Shown here in pieces: positions 1 through 10,849 of a DNA stretch of 64,000 nt. The DNA is from Symsagittifera roscoffensis (taxonomy: Eukaryota; Xenacoelomorpha; Acoela; Convolutidae). Under the pieces are notes generated by a model that saw only the letters and a program-made list of their open reading frames with translations, made no database searches and had not been told where the DNA came from. The first letter of the stretch is position 1. The number at the start of each line of letters is the position of its first letter. The position numbers were made by a program, and so were the translations under genes. Location: positions 27,890,303-27,954,302 of the forward strand of contig NC_087069.1 in the NCBI RefSeq assembly GCF_963678635.1. The letters run 5' to 3'.

Positions 1-264
1 ATTGTCCGCTCTAAAATGTCGGCTTTCGACAGTTTTTGGATAAATATTTTATAAAATATTAAAATTTCGGTAGTATGGTTATATTTGATGTGCCTTCGAC
101 AAATATTCGCAACAATCACAAACAGATCATGAAAAAATTAACTATTACGGAAACGTTTGTTTCTTATAAAGTTTTTTGGGAGTTATAGAATCTTGTGAAG
201 TCAGCGGTGCTTGCTTACCAGTTTGTTTAACCCGACCGAGGCATGCATGTTACAATCAGACTCA
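1..264. other. Non-coding left edge
   Basis: No ORF, RNA gene or recognised repeat was seen. The stretch ends at the 4-bp target duplication (AATT, 265-268) of the first solo LTR. Confidence 0.5.
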
Positions 265-408
265 AATTTGGAACCAGATCCAAACTATAATTTGTTATTG
301 GTTATAATTTAGATATTTTATCCCAATAAAATATTAAAGACTAACCAATCATACTCCATCAAACTAACAACCCACTTATTTGTAAGTGCTGACTTTTATA
401 AGCGCATT

Positions 409-1549
409 CCCGCACCAAGCGCCCATGGATTCTAATCGATTATAATGAATTCCCGAGATGAAAATAATCGATTATAATCCATCACGGATGTAAAATTCAG
501 ACCACAAAATCGATTATATAGCCATGATAATCGATTATTTTTGAACAAATTTAATCCATTATAATCGATTGTAATCCATTATTTTTGTCACTGAAATCGA
601 TTATTTTTGCCAAGATAACCCATTATAATCGATTATTTTGAAATGAAAATCCATTATAATCCAATCTAATTGATTATAACCCATTTCGTTTTTAGAACTA
701 AATTCGATTACTTTTGCAAAGTTTTGCAAATTTGCGAGAAGTTTGCAGAATTTATGCCGTGTCTTATACTAAATGCCATGTCTCAACCCTCGCCCCCTCA
801 ATCTTTTTACCCCCCCCCCTCCACAACTAAAGGGGCAGGGTAAACTGGGGGGAGGGGTGTAAACTGGGGGGTATAAACTGGGGGGATGGGGAATTAAACC
901 GGGGAGGGGGGGTTTTTAGTTAAATCTGGGGGGGAGTAAATAAATCGAACGGGGTGGGGGTATATAAACCGGGGGCGGGGTTAAACTGGTCATCCCCTCG
1001 CCTCTCAAATTTTCTTACCATCCCCCCCCCCCCCCCCGCTAAAGGGGCAGGGTAAACTGGAGGGGGGTAAATGGTGAGAGGGGGTAAACTGGGGGGATAG
1101 TAAACTGGTGGGTGGTAGTATACTGGGTACTTGGGTGGGGGGGGGGGGGGGGTAGTATACTTGGGTGGTAGTATACTGGGCTTAACTGGATGGGGGGGGG
1201 GGGGGTTCGGGTAAAATGAAGTGTTAAACTGCGATGAATTAGAAAAAGTAGAGACAAAAAAATATAAATTTTTTTCTTAAATGTAACATTTTATGAAACA
1301 TAACACGTAGCAACTACACTAAACAGGAAAGGAGATAATTTTCAATAAAATTGTAAATTTCATGAATAACCCCTCGAAAAAATCCCTTATAATTGATTAT
1401 AATCGATTATAATGGAATTTATTGGTATAAAAAATTTTAGGATTATAATCTATTTTTAATGGATTATAATCAATTATTTTGTCATTTTATAGATGCTGAC
1501 CATATTATGACAATATAATCGATTATGATCCATGGTCGCGCGGTGCGGG
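409..1549. mobile_element. TIR element (about 1.1 kb) with AATCGATTATAAT repeats
   Basis: The left end CCCGCACCaaGCGcCCATGG is the near-perfect inverse of the right end, which closes GGTGCGGG at 1542-1549. Just inside both ends are dense degenerate copies of the palindromic word ATAATCGATTAT and its variant ATAATCCATTAT. The centre (about 780-1235) is G-rich low-complexity DNA. There is no coding capacity, so this is a non-autonomous element. A second member with a related end (CCCGCATCCA) lies at 33,521-34,395. No clear target duplication is visible, and a piece of the host LTR is missing at the junction, so the superfamily is undetermined. Confidence 0.7.
790..1235. repeat. G-tract low-complexity block (TAAACTGGGGGG)n
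   Basis: Imperfect copies of TAAACTGGGGGG and GGTAGTATACTGGG are separated by runs of 6 to 16 G or C. Multiple adjacent G-runs could form quadruplexes. The 72-codon ORF read across its complement is Pro/Thr low complexity and is not taken as a gene. Confidence 0.8.
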
Positions 1550-1761
1550 CTTAGTTGTTTTCTCCAAGAGACCGACTCGTAACAAGACCAGTGTACTCTA
1601 GATCTATTAAGACTAAGAGATATAAGAGTAAGATTAAGATCGGTATTAGACTAAGAAGTTGCACGAATGTATCCGGCCGAAAATAAGATAGCATGACGAG
1701 CAGACGGTGTACCCTATCTGAAATTACTCTATGAGTTAGACCTTCCGTCCCAACTCAAATT

Positions 1762-2614
1762 GCTTGGAAGTGTTTTTCACAAGTTTGGCAATTCCAAAAC
1801 AGCGCGTTCAAAAGTTGTCGCTATCGGTTCTACAAAAGCAACTTATGAAACCAAGTTTGTCAAACAGAGCCACGACTTGCTTATAAAATGACCGCGACCA
1901 ACGTAACCTAAGGACCGCTGTGATCGTAAAATCACTGTGACCAGTGTAACGTGCCCTTTATCGTCTTGACAAATCAGAAGGGAAACAATCGCTTTTTTTT
2001 GCAGTGAGCACTTATGTAACACCTGTGGATTACGAAGAAACGAACAAATGCAAAAGGAAAGTTGGCTCTGACTGCTTGACGATTAACTGCAGAACTAAAA
2101 AGACATTACAGAACCCTTAAAAAGACATGGTTTACAGCCCCTTGTGACCAATCACAGAAGATCTACTGGTTCTACTTTTTAATAAATATAGAGAATGTGA
2201 GTGTCTATGTATAAAAGACAATCCGCGCTGGAGTTGCATTCATGGATGATGATCGATTAATTGTTTTTTATAGTCTGCTCCTCTAAAGTTCGAAAACAAT
2301 CGATGCTAAATGTTTGAAGTGGGATTTTTTGCAGCTTGATTACTTTGCAGCGTTTGTAATTTTGCATGCTTTAGTGGTTGCGAATTGGTAAAAATGGACA
2401 GTTTCCCATCATTCTTACAACCTCACATGGAAAAAGGCAGACAAAACAGTAATCGAAAAACAAAACTAAAAGAAACAAGACTGCTTCTATCAGGGCGAAG
2501 CCCTGAATGTTCTTACTGCCTTTTAAAAATTGTGGAGCATTAATAACATTAAAAAATTAAATGAAATAAAATTAAAAGAAAAAATTTTTTTTCTAAAATT
2601 TGAAAATTTTTATG
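1762..2614. other. Non-coding, nothing recognised
   Basis: AT-rich sequence between solo LTR 1 and the repeat that hosts solo LTR 2. No ORF of note, RNA gene or repeat end was seen. Confidence 0.4.
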
Positions 2615-3420
2615 AAAATCATCACCCCACACGCCATATAAAATACAAAGGGATAAATTTCGCTCCTTGTAACATATGAATTATGGCAAATAAGCTTCTT
2701 TCAACCAATTTCGAACGATTTATAAGACGGATTAAATCTCCGCTTACTGGTTAATAGCGCGAAATGTATCGAGCGTTAATTGTCTCAAATTGTGGAACCT
2801 GATCTAAACTATATTTTATGATTGGATAAATTAGATATTTTACCACTGTAAAGTATTTAATATTAACCAATCATGATCCATCTAACTAACAACCCACTTA
2901 TTTGTAATTGCTGAAATTACTTGTAATTTCAGCACCAGAGAGATTTGAATTTAACTTAGAAATTAGTTGCCTCTCCAAGAGAACTTCAGCAGCCGCAATA
3001 AACCAGTATACCCTAGATCTATTGAGCCTAGCAGAGACTAGTTAAACAACCTGAGACTAGATAGTATAAGAGTAAGATTAGGATCGGTATTAGACTAAGA
3101 AGTTGCACGAATCTATCCGGCAGAAAATAAGATAGCGTGACGAGCAGACGGTGTACCCTATCCGAAATTACTCTATGAGTTAACCACCCCGGTCATAACT
3201 CATCTGGGTCATAACTCAATTGGCCAAAATGACAATATTTAAACCTTATGAAAAAAGATCACAGGTGGAATATCTTTTCAAATTTGAGCTTAGGACAACA
3301 ATACTTTTCGAATGATGTAAAAATATTCCGCCAAAAATGGCTAGTTAAAAAGTCGAAATTTGTCTGAATAAAAAAAACCCACCCGAGCACAAACATTCCG
3401 TTACTTTCGTATCGAAAGTC
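2615..3420. repeat. Degenerate dispersed repeat, host of solo LTR 2
   Basis: The segments at 2615-2790 and 3219-3420 flank LTR 2 and align, in order, with 9405-9790. Shared landmarks are CCCCACACGC, a TCTCCGCTTA/TCTCTGCTAA word, ATTGG then TTTAAACC, and a TTTGAGCT word. The 9.4-9.8 kb copy lacks the LTR and so acts as an empty-site paralogue. The repeat is non-coding and its family is unknown. Confidence 0.6.
2793..3218 (+). repeat. Solo LTR 2 of the gypsy-type element
   Basis: It runs from TGGAACCTGATC to ACTCA and matches the copies at 269, 11,522 and 29,129. The 4 bases on each side are identical (ATTG at 2789-2792 and 3219-3222). The paralogous locus near 9590 reads CCAAATTGG without the LTR, which supports these boundaries. 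It is slightly longer than the other copies because GTCATAACTCA is duplicated near its 3' end. Confidence 0.85.
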
Positions 3421-3910
3421 AGAACAACAACAATGATATCAGTATGCTATGCATGTAGCATATAATATTCCGGTCGCAAGCAGCATATAATACTGAGAGA
3501 AACAGGAGAAATCGTTTTTGTAATGTTCCTGCCTTTTTTTTTCAAATAAATACGTTGGGAGAATTTTCAACTAAATGCGGTAGAAAGAAAGAAAGTGGAA
3601 AGATTTTAAGTGTAATTACAGCAAAACACGCTGTGTAATAAGAAAAGAAGCTCTCTTTCTTCATTAGTCTGAGTCACCTAGAATCGATTTTCGTTTATTA
3701 AAAACGTTGTCAAATATTTGATTCTGATTAATGGGAGTTCATTATGATTTGATACAAAAAGCTTTCACTTTCTCAAATTTCGAATGATTTGTGAAACAGT
3801 CCATTCAACTATTTGAATAGATTTTTTAAACTACTTTCTATTGTGCGAGGACTTGCTGCAACAAATACAACCCACCTCTCACGTTCTCTTCTCATCCCAC
3901 GTTTCAAATA
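3223..3910. other. Non-coding, nothing recognised up to the gap
   Basis: AT-rich sequence after solo LTR 2. The first 200 bases belong to the dispersed repeat described for 2615-3420. No gene was seen. Confidence 0.4.
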
Positions 3911-4110
3911 NNNNNNNNNNNNNNNNNNNNNNNNNNNNNNNNNNNNNNNNNNNNNNNNNNNNNNNNNNNNNNNNNNNNNNNNNNNNNNNNNNNNNNNNNN
4001 NNNNNNNNNNNNNNNNNNNNNNNNNNNNNNNNNNNNNNNNNNNNNNNNNNNNNNNNNNNNNNNNNNNNNNNNNNNNNNNNNNNNNNNNNNNNNNNNNNNN
4101 NNNNNNNNNN
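3911..4110. other. Assembly gap (200 N)
   Basis: A run of exactly 200 N. It lies directly upstream of the RTE element, so the element's 5' end and left target duplication cannot be read. Confidence 1.
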
Positions 4111-4175
4111 AGCCCGGATAAAGGAGGAGGGTTGGGGCGTGGCGAGCCCTGTAAAACCAGCCAAGAACCCACATT

Positions 4176-7100
4176 ATGAAAGTCCCAAAATGTATTCCGA
4201 ATACTGCTACGCCCCCCGCGGGAACTGGGGCCACCATGAGTGCCGTCATGGTGGAAAATGCTAATCCGGCACAAAAACCGCTCCAACATACCAAACACCA
4301 TATCAAGATCTGCACCTGGAATGTTCTGACGCTCCTACAGCCAGAATCTCTCGAGCTCCTGGATAAATCCCTTGAAAACCATGGAGTTCACATTGCCTGC
4401 CTTCAGGAAACTAGAATTTCCGGAGACAACACGCATAACACCAAAAACTACAAAGTATACACCAGTGGGTATGACGACAACCGAGGCATCCACGGAGTTG
4501 GTATCGCAATCGACAAGAAACTCAGCAGCTCCGTGCAATCATGGAAAGCAACCAGCCCCAGAGTTTGCTCCGCCCACATCTTTGCTAAACCCTACCCATT
4601 ATCCATTATATGTGGATATGCGCCGACTGAGGACGCAGAAGCTCTCGACAAAGATGAGTTTTACCGAACACTACAAAAGACTCTTGAAGAATGCCCCAAC
4701 GGTGATGTAATTATCTTAGCGGGAGATCTAAATGCCAGCCTAGGACAGGCATACCCCGCGGAACAACAACACATAGGTCGTTTCATAAAAACATCGAAAC
4801 GAAACGACAATGGAGAACGCCTCGCTATGTTTGCAGCTACGAACGACCTGGCAATTGCAAACACGATGTACCAGAAGAAGAACCACCAGCTATATACCTG
4901 GATATCACGCGACAGACGAACCCGGAACCAGATAGACTTCATCCTGATCAAGAGGAGATGGCGCACAGCGATCAACGATATCAGAGCAAGAAGTGACAAG
5001 ATTTGGATCGACAGCGACCATAGAATGGTGAAATGCAATCTGAAGACGAAACTTCGTACATATGTCAAAACCCATAGAACAGTTAGACTCAACCTTGATG
5101 CGCTCCAACATACAGGTACTTCCAGGAAATACTGTACGGCCCTTTGTTCAGTAACCGAATCTACCAGCAACGTGAACCAGAAATGGGAAATCCTAAGAGA
5201 CAGTATGATATCATCGGCGAAAAAGAATCTGGGAATCTCGTGCACCGTAAGGAAACCTTGGATATCTGATGAAACCCTCAAAGCCATCAGAACACGTGAA
5301 AACCTCAAGGCTAAGGGCGCTGAACTCTCGAAAATAGCTGCGCAACGAAAGCTGGTGAAAAAACTCATCCGAAAAGACAAGAACTGCTACCTCGACATGA
5401 AATCGGATCAAATTGAGGACGCCAATGAAAGAGGACACACTAGAGAGATGTACCGCCTCATTCGGACTTTGAGTGGTGCCAAATCGAGTAGTTCACAAAC
5501 AGTCAAAGGTCTCGATGGCCAACAAATCAGCGATAGCAAGGAAGTCATGCAACGATGGGCAACTCACTTCTGCCAACTTCTGAATGCTGACAACAGCCCG
5601 GCCCAACTGCCCAAGGTCGTCTCGAGTACTGGAGTCTTTACGGATATAGATCAGGGAGAGCCGCTAAGAAGTGAGATTGAGGTTGCACTAGCAAGCCTCC
5701 ATAACCACAGAGCTGGCGGGTGCGACCACATCCCACCAGAACTGTTCAAAAAAGGAGGTGAGAGAATAGTACTTCTTCTGAAAGACCTCTTCAAAAATAT
5801 ATGGAGAGAAGAGGCAGTCCCAGATGAATGGCGAACGTCAATACTCCTGCCGTTTCATAAAAAAGGTGACAAACTAGTGTGCAGCAACTATAGAGGAATA
5901 TCTCTGCTCTGCATTGGTTTAAAAATCCTGGAAGCTATACTACTCGCACGTTTTGACGACCTCTACGACTCATACGCGAGAGATAATCAAGCCGACTTTA
6001 AGAAGGGAAGAGGTTGTAGAGATCAAGTTTTCGCCCTACGACAGATAATCGAGCAGCGAAGTGAGTACAATAGACCCACAGTGATGGTCTTCATAGATTT
6101 CAAAGCTGCCTTTGACAGCGTCAAGAGAGATGCCATATGGAAGATCCTGGAAGATCACGGAATGCCAGACAAGCTGCTTAGGATTCTCAGGAACATGTAT
6201 TCACAGTCCAACAGCATCGTGCGAAGAAACGACAACCTATCAGAGGCGTTCCACGTGGAAACAGGAGTCCGCCAGGGTGGCGTCCTGTCACACTTCCTGT
6301 TCAACATCCTCATTGATCGGATCCTGAACGTCGCCACAGATAACACGAATCTAGGTATCCGGCTAGAAACCAGTATTACTGACCTGGACTATGCAGATGA
6401 CATTTGCCTGCTAGAGGACAATCCAGATGACGCCCAGAACTTACTGAATCGAGTAGTTGACGCCGCAAAATTGGTAGGACTCCAACTGAACGAGTCCAAG
6501 ACTAAGTGCATGTTCTCCTGTTGCGAGCCAACGGTGCTATTTTGTAATGGTGTTAAGCTAGAAAACGTCACTGAGTTCGACTACCTAGGAAGCCGCATCA
6601 CCTGTAACGGAGACATTACCCCAGAAGTTCAGCACAGAATAGCCAGCGCGACTAGAAATGCTGCGCAGCTGAAGAAATTCTGGAGTAACAGAAACATAAC
6701 CACCAGGACCAAAAGCAAAGTGTACAAAGCATGCGTAAGAAGTGCTCTCCTATACGGCGCAGAAACATGGCCGGTTAAGAAAGGGGACCTGGCCAGGTTG
6801 TCCTCATTCGAAACTAGGTGTGCACGGCGATTTGTCTACAATGGATTCGAAATAGCTACCCAGGAACTGCTTCGCAAAGCACAACTTGACTCACCTATGG
6901 ACTATGTGCTGAGGCGTATGCGACTGAAGTGGTGTGGACATGTGTTCAGAATGCCGGATGAGAGAGTGACGAAGGAGGCACTGTTCTTCGAGAAGGCGCC
7001 CACTTGGAAAAGACCAAGAGGTGGGGTCAGAAGAACATGGAGATCAACAGTCGCTGCTGACCTCGAACGTGTTCTGAAACCACCGAACATGAGGGCAGAC

Positions 7101-7193
7101 AAGTGGAGATTGTGCTGGAAAGATGCCTGCATGGAGGCAGCCCTGGACAGAAAGCGATGGCGTGCGATAGTTCGGGACTCAATATGTGGCTGA
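4176..7193 (+). CDS. LINE ORF: apurinic endonuclease plus reverse transcriptase
   Basis: A 1005-codon uninterrupted ORF. The N-terminal endonuclease/exonuclease/phosphatase domain (about residues 43-290) shows CTWN (46-49), LQETR with E78, GDLNA with D184, and the terminal SDHRM with D281-H282. The reverse transcriptase (about 500-780) shows IDFKAAFD (catalytic D641), a RQGGVLS turn and YADD at 739-742. The C-terminus has the KWCGHVFRMPDERV block common to RTE-like proteins. By family knowledge, the endonuclease nicks genomic DNA and the RT copies the element's own RNA there (target-primed reverse transcription, in the nucleus). The first ATG (4176) has a weak context; the in-frame ATG at 4236 (M21) has a perfect GCCACCATG Kozak context and still precedes the endonuclease, so it is the more likely start. 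No inactivating change was seen. Confidence 0.93.
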   Translation: MKVPKCIPNTATPPAGTGATMSAVMVENANPAQKPLQHTKHHIKICTWNVLTLLQPESLELLDKSLENHGVHIACLQETRISGDNTHNTKNYKVYTSGYDDNRGIHGVGIAIDKKLSSSVQSWKATSPRVCSAHIFAKPYPLSIICGYAPTEDAEALDKDEFYRTLQKTLEECPNGDVIILAGDLNASLGQAYPAEQQHIGRFIKTSKRNDNGERLAMFAATNDLAIANTMYQKKNHQLYTWISRDRRTRNQIDFILIKRRWRTAINDIRARSDKIWIDSDHRMVKCNLKTKLRTYVKTHRTVRLNLDALQHTGTSRKYCTALCSVTESTSNVNQKWEILRDSMISSAKKNLGISCTVRKPWISDETLKAIRTRENLKAKGAELSKIAAQRKLVKKLIRKDKNCYLDMKSDQIEDANERGHTREMYRLIRTLSGAKSSSSQTVKGLDGQQISDSKEVMQRWATHFCQLLNADNSPAQLPKVVSSTGVFTDIDQGEPLRSEIEVALASLHNHRAGGCDHIPPELFKKGGERIVLLLKDLFKNIWREEAVPDEWRTSILLPFHKKGDKLVCSNYRGISLLCIGLKILEAILLARFDDLYDSYARDNQADFKKGRGCRDQVFALRQIIEQRSEYNRPTVMVFIDFKAAFDSVKRDAIWKILEDHGMPDKLLRILRNMYSQSNSIVRRNDNLSEAFHVETGVRQGGVLSHFLFNILIDRILNVATDNTNLGIRLETSITDLDYADDICLLEDNPDDAQNLLNRVVDAAKLVGLQLNESKTKCMFSCCEPTVLFCNGVKLENVTEFDYLGSRITCNGDITPEVQHRIASATRNAAQLKKFWSNRNITTRTKSKVYKACVRSALLYGAETWPVKKGDLARLSSFETRCARRFVYNGFEIATQELLRKAQLDSPMDYVLRRMRLKWCGHVFRMPDERVTKEALFFEKAPTWKRPRGGVRRTWRSTVAADLERVLKPPNMRADKWRLCWKDACMEAALDRKRWRAIVRDSICG

Positions 7194-7216
7194 CAATGGG
7201 CAGTAGTGCCTTAGTC

Positions 7217-7239
7217 ATGATGATGATGATGATGATGAT
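7217..7239 (+). repeat. (ATG)n 3' tail of the RTE element
   Basis: About seven consecutive ATG/TGA triplets just after the stop codon and the 3' word TGCCTTAGTC. It marks the 3' end of the insertion. No duplicate of the downstream sequence can be sought upstream because of the gap. Confidence 0.8.
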
Positions 7240-7240
7240 A

Positions 7241-9404
7241 AAAACTCTGATTACATGCGCAAAACTTTTAGTCTAATCTGTGCTTGAATTCTGCTTTTTT
7301 GAAAAAAAAATTTTTTTAAATGAAACATTGATTTTCCTGTATTGGTACAATTTTCCTCTGCATCCTTTTTTTAGGAGAAAGATACTTCAGTGGTCTCTGG
7401 CGTGAGTCTTTGATTATTATTTGCGCCTATTTTATAAAAAAAAAAATGTAGCAATAACCGAGCATGTTTAAAGCAGCCTGTAGTCTAGAAAGGAACGTGG
7501 CGAGACGTTTATTTTGGAAAAGCTTACCAGCGGATTCACTAAGGACGAGTATTAATAAAACTAATTTTTCTATTACGGCCATAATGCCTACAATAAAAAC
7601 AACCTTTTCACACAATTAATTTTAGTATTTTGAATGGTAGTTAGTTTTCAAGGAAAAAATAAAATTCGAGAAATTAGTTCATCTTGAAATTTACATTAAA
7701 TTTATATGAAAATCTAGCCAGTTTTTTTTGCTGAAATCTGGTTAACCGTATTCAATTCTCTCTGAAAAAAACATTAAATTTCCATCTGTTTTTAAATAAA
7801 AAACAGCTAAAAATTTTGAATGTAGAGGCCGAAAGAATTGTTTTCTTGATTATCAGGCTAAAGTTGTTTGAAAACCTAACCAGTTTTTGCCAAAATATGG
7901 TAAACCGTAATTCCATTGAAATTATTTTTTTGAAGAATTTCTCGATTGTCGGGCTATTTCTCCGTTCAAAACGAAATCTGAAAAAATGAGAACTAACCCA
8001 ATTATAATTGATATCAATACCAAAAGTTTTTTTTTCCGATTTTGCATGCTTTTATAAAATAATAAGAGCACCAAACAAAAGTTATAAACACAACTATCTG
8101 CAACATTATAAAAAAAACATTGAGTTAACAAAATTTATGGTTACATATGTAACAAAGCAAGAATATCCGTCGACTGCGAATAAAAAACTTTTTCTAGTTC
8201 CACCTGATTTTTGTCTGCCTCGATTTTTTTAGAATCTTCCAGTTTTAATCAATTGAAACAGTTCAAACTTTGAATACACGTTTCAAGCTAATTTGCAACA
8301 AAAATTACAACAAAAAACACCAAAAGTTTTAGCTAACTAATTCGAAACTAACTTCGGCAAGAAAGAATTTTTTTCTAAGGTTGCAACAAATAGCATCACA
8401 AAAACTGTTCGCGTTTTTCATTATTCGAATAATGAGTTCAATCACGAAGTTGGATGCTGTTTGGATGCTGTATTATTTGACAAGTTTAATAATTATATAA
8501 AAATCATAAAAAAAAGCAAGTTGTTAACGAAAAACATTTTCATTTTTTATTTCCTCTTGTGGTGTAAAACATCAACTTACGAGAAACCAATGACTAATAA
8601 CTAACCAACTATTTAGAAAATCAATTTATTGAAAAAAAAAGCGGCATTGAAAATGATTTTTCATTAAAAACTGACAGAAACCTCTCTAGAGATTTTAAAA
8701 AAAAACCAAAACATGAAAACCCATTGTACCATGGACTGAGTTTGATGCGACTGAAAAGTTCAAGTTAAGTTTAAAAGCATTTAGATGCTCGCTGATAAGC
8801 TGTGTTTTTTTCTGTGTTTAAGTGTATACTAATCAAAGCCAAAAAAAATATTTAAAAAATCGAAAGCAAAAAACTAAAAACCAAACTGATGACGAGAAAC
8901 AGATTTACCAAAAGCTTGCACTATGGAAATTTTCAGATGACAAAAAATACTGGATTAGATGAAAAAGACATAACAAAAATGTATGTTTTTGCTAAGCAAA
9001 TAACACAAATTGCCCCGACGATGTTGAGTTATGTGATAAAAAAACTAAAACTTTTCGGTATAAACCAAGAAGTATTTACAGATTTTTGCTATTATGAAAC
9101 TTCGGATGAAAAAGTGAGTTCTTTTTGAGACTTTTTTGAAACCAAACCCCTAAGTATGAAGTGATCTATTTTAGATAATGAAGCGTTTTTGAATATTCAA
9201 AAAATATTGTTTTCTTGAGCTCAATTTTAAGAAACTTTTTTAGATGTGATTTTTCTATTATTTGTTGATTTTTAACTATTGCCAATTTAAGAAACTGTTG
9301 TACTATAAACATGTAAGCAGAAAATTAATCCATCCAAATAAAATCCGGAATAATATCGAGAAAAAAACAAACGGCAGTTTTTCTTATACTTTTTATGATA
9401 TTTT
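7241..9404. other. AT-rich non-coding DNA
   Basis: Long A and T runs with only short ORFs. The longest (8889-9128, 79 codons, Lys/Phe/Ile-rich) matches no family I recognise. It ends near an AAAGTGAGT word that resembles a splice donor, but no partner exon was seen. Otherwise empty. Confidence 0.4.
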
Positions 9405-9790
9405 TTACTCATTACCCCACACGCTATGTAAAAATTAAAGTGACATTTTTGGCTACTTTTTATAAAGCAGAATTCAAAAAACACCAAAAAGCTTGCGTCA
9501 TTTCAATTTAGAACGACTTCAAAGAGGAATTAATTCTCTGCTAATGCGTTATTAACACAAAAAACTGCTCCTGAGCTTGCCAGATCAGCCAAATTGGTAA
9601 TCTTTAAACCACCATGACTTTATGAAAAGAATTCACTTGCAAAAAAAACTTAAGTTTGAGCTCTAGACATCAATAAATAATCAATGACAATAAAAAAAGT
9701 AAAAAAATGCTATTTAAAAAGACGAATTACGCCTGAAGATAAAACCATACCAAGCAAAAATGTTTTGTCACTTTGTTCAATAAAATGAAC
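9405..9790. repeat. Paralogue of the 2615-3420 repeat (empty LTR site)
   Basis: It aligns with the sequences flanking solo LTR 2 and contains the unoccupied target CCAAATTGG at 9589-9597. Non-coding. Confidence 0.55.
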
Positions 9791-10034
9791 AAAAATGCCA
9801 ATATGACGCTTGAAACTTCAAAATCAAAAAATAAAACAAAAGAATCTACAACTAGAATTTTTTTTCAAAAAAAAAACAAAAATAATTGATGGCTGTACAT
9901 TCAATTGAGTAGGTTTTTCTGCACCGAATTTTTATGGATTAAAATCAATAAAAAGAATGTTTGTTGGCTAAAATGTTGTCTATATAATCCGTTATCAAAA
10001 TTTGACAACTTACTGGAATTTTTGATTATTTTCA

Positions 10035-10400
10035 AAAAAATAAAATACATGATAATCGAGTATAATTCAGTTATGTTTTCATTGTAATATTATATTTCTT
10101 TTGTTCAATAAACTCATTAAAATCGATTATTTTCGAAAGTTATTACTCTATCTTTTGGAGAGTTTTCTGCAAAATCGAACGCGAACAATTAAGTTCATTA
10201 TCTTGTTCACATTCGCTACCCAATGCCACGTTTCGCCTTTACCCCCCCCCCCCCCTCCCTCATCCATTAAACACCCCACGCTCTAATCTTTCCAATATAC
10301 CCCCTTTCCACCAAAACCACCTTGACCTAATCCACGTCTAACTCCTCCTCCCCCTTGTTTTAACGAGGTACTCAGTTTATCTAATGTGACGTGTTTTAGG
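10035..10400. repeat. Fragment related to the AATCGATTATAAT TIR family
   Basis: Contains ATAATCGAGTATAAT and AATCGATTATTTTCG words, then a GCAAAATCGAACGCG... stretch leading to a CCACGTTTCGCC word and a C-tract (10,240 on). The order resembles 700-830 inside the TIR element at 409-1549. No ends are visible, so it is a degenerate or partial copy. Confidence 0.4.
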
Positions 10401-10849
10401 CCAAAATCAACTGTTGAGTTTTGCATAGACAAAGTTTGAAATTTCGAGAGAAAGTTAAAAAATGTTCATAGTTTAACGTAATTGTTTGTAAGGATCAAAA
10501 TGGATTGAATTGATAAAAGAAAAAAAGGTTTATAATCCATTTTTAATCATTTCTAATCAAATATTTTTCAAATTTAGAGAGACTGACACTAAAAATCCAA
10601 TACTATCGATTTTTACCCGTGAAATAAATAAAAAACTCGGCTTCTTGCTTTTTAATCAATTTTCCCCAAAGTTTCCTTATCAAATCGAAAACCTAATTTA
10701 TTGCAATTTAGTTTTTATGAGCAATGAGGAAAAACAGTTTCTGAAATTTGATATGAAATAGAATTTTTTTTTCATATCTGAAATTACCAAGGAAGTTAAA
10801 ATTTCAGATTTGAAATTGTATCTAAATTAACCCACTCTTAAAATATTCA
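10401..10849. other. Non-coding, nothing recognised
   Basis: AT-rich. An 83-codon ORF at 10,510-10,761 is Phe/Lys/Asn-rich and matches nothing recognised; it is not called as a gene. Confidence 0.35.

Larger units (their letters stand above)
269..1757 (+). repeat. Solo LTR 1 of a gypsy-type element, split by an insertion
   Basis: The left part (269-408) and right part (about 1550-1757) together match three other copies in the window (2793, 11,522 and 29,129). It begins TGGAACCAGATC and ends ACTCA, so it has the TG...CA termini of an LTR. The 4 bases before it (AATT, 265-268) equal the 4 bases after it (AATT, 1758-1761), which is the duplication length of gypsy/errantivirus integration. No internal region follows, so it is a solo LTR. 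The middle is occupied by a TIR element at 409-1549. The right part carries the conserved GCACGAAT, GACGAGCAGACGG and ATTACTCTATGAGT blocks shared by all copies. Confidence 0.8.
4111..7240 (+). mobile_element. RTE-type non-LTR retrotransposon, apparently coding-intact
   Basis: The visible part starts at the assembly gap with a short GC-rich leader, carries one long ORF (4176-7193), then a very short 3' UTR ending in (ATG)n at 7217-7239. A single endonuclease-RT ORF, a tiny 3' UTR and a microsatellite tail instead of poly(A) are typical of the RTE clade. Base composition is clearly more GC-rich than the flanks. Clade assignment is by motif and architecture only; a CR1-like relative is possible. 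Confidence 0.8.

Noticed and set aside
1039-1257. 72-codon minus-strand ORF, Pro/Thr/Leu-rich
   Set aside because: It is the complement of the G-tract repeat; low-complexity translation with no gene features.
3809-4315. ORFs running through the N gap on both strands
   Set aside because: They are open only because N cannot encode a stop, so they say nothing about coding.
4661-5380. 239-codon ORF antisense to the LINE ORF
   Set aside because: A shadow of the conserved endonuclease-RT frame; the sense frame explains the sequence fully.
8889-9128. 79-codon ORF followed by a GTGAGT word, as a possible exon with splice donor
   Set aside because: No acceptor, partner exon or recognised domain; GTGAGT is expected by chance in a region of this length.
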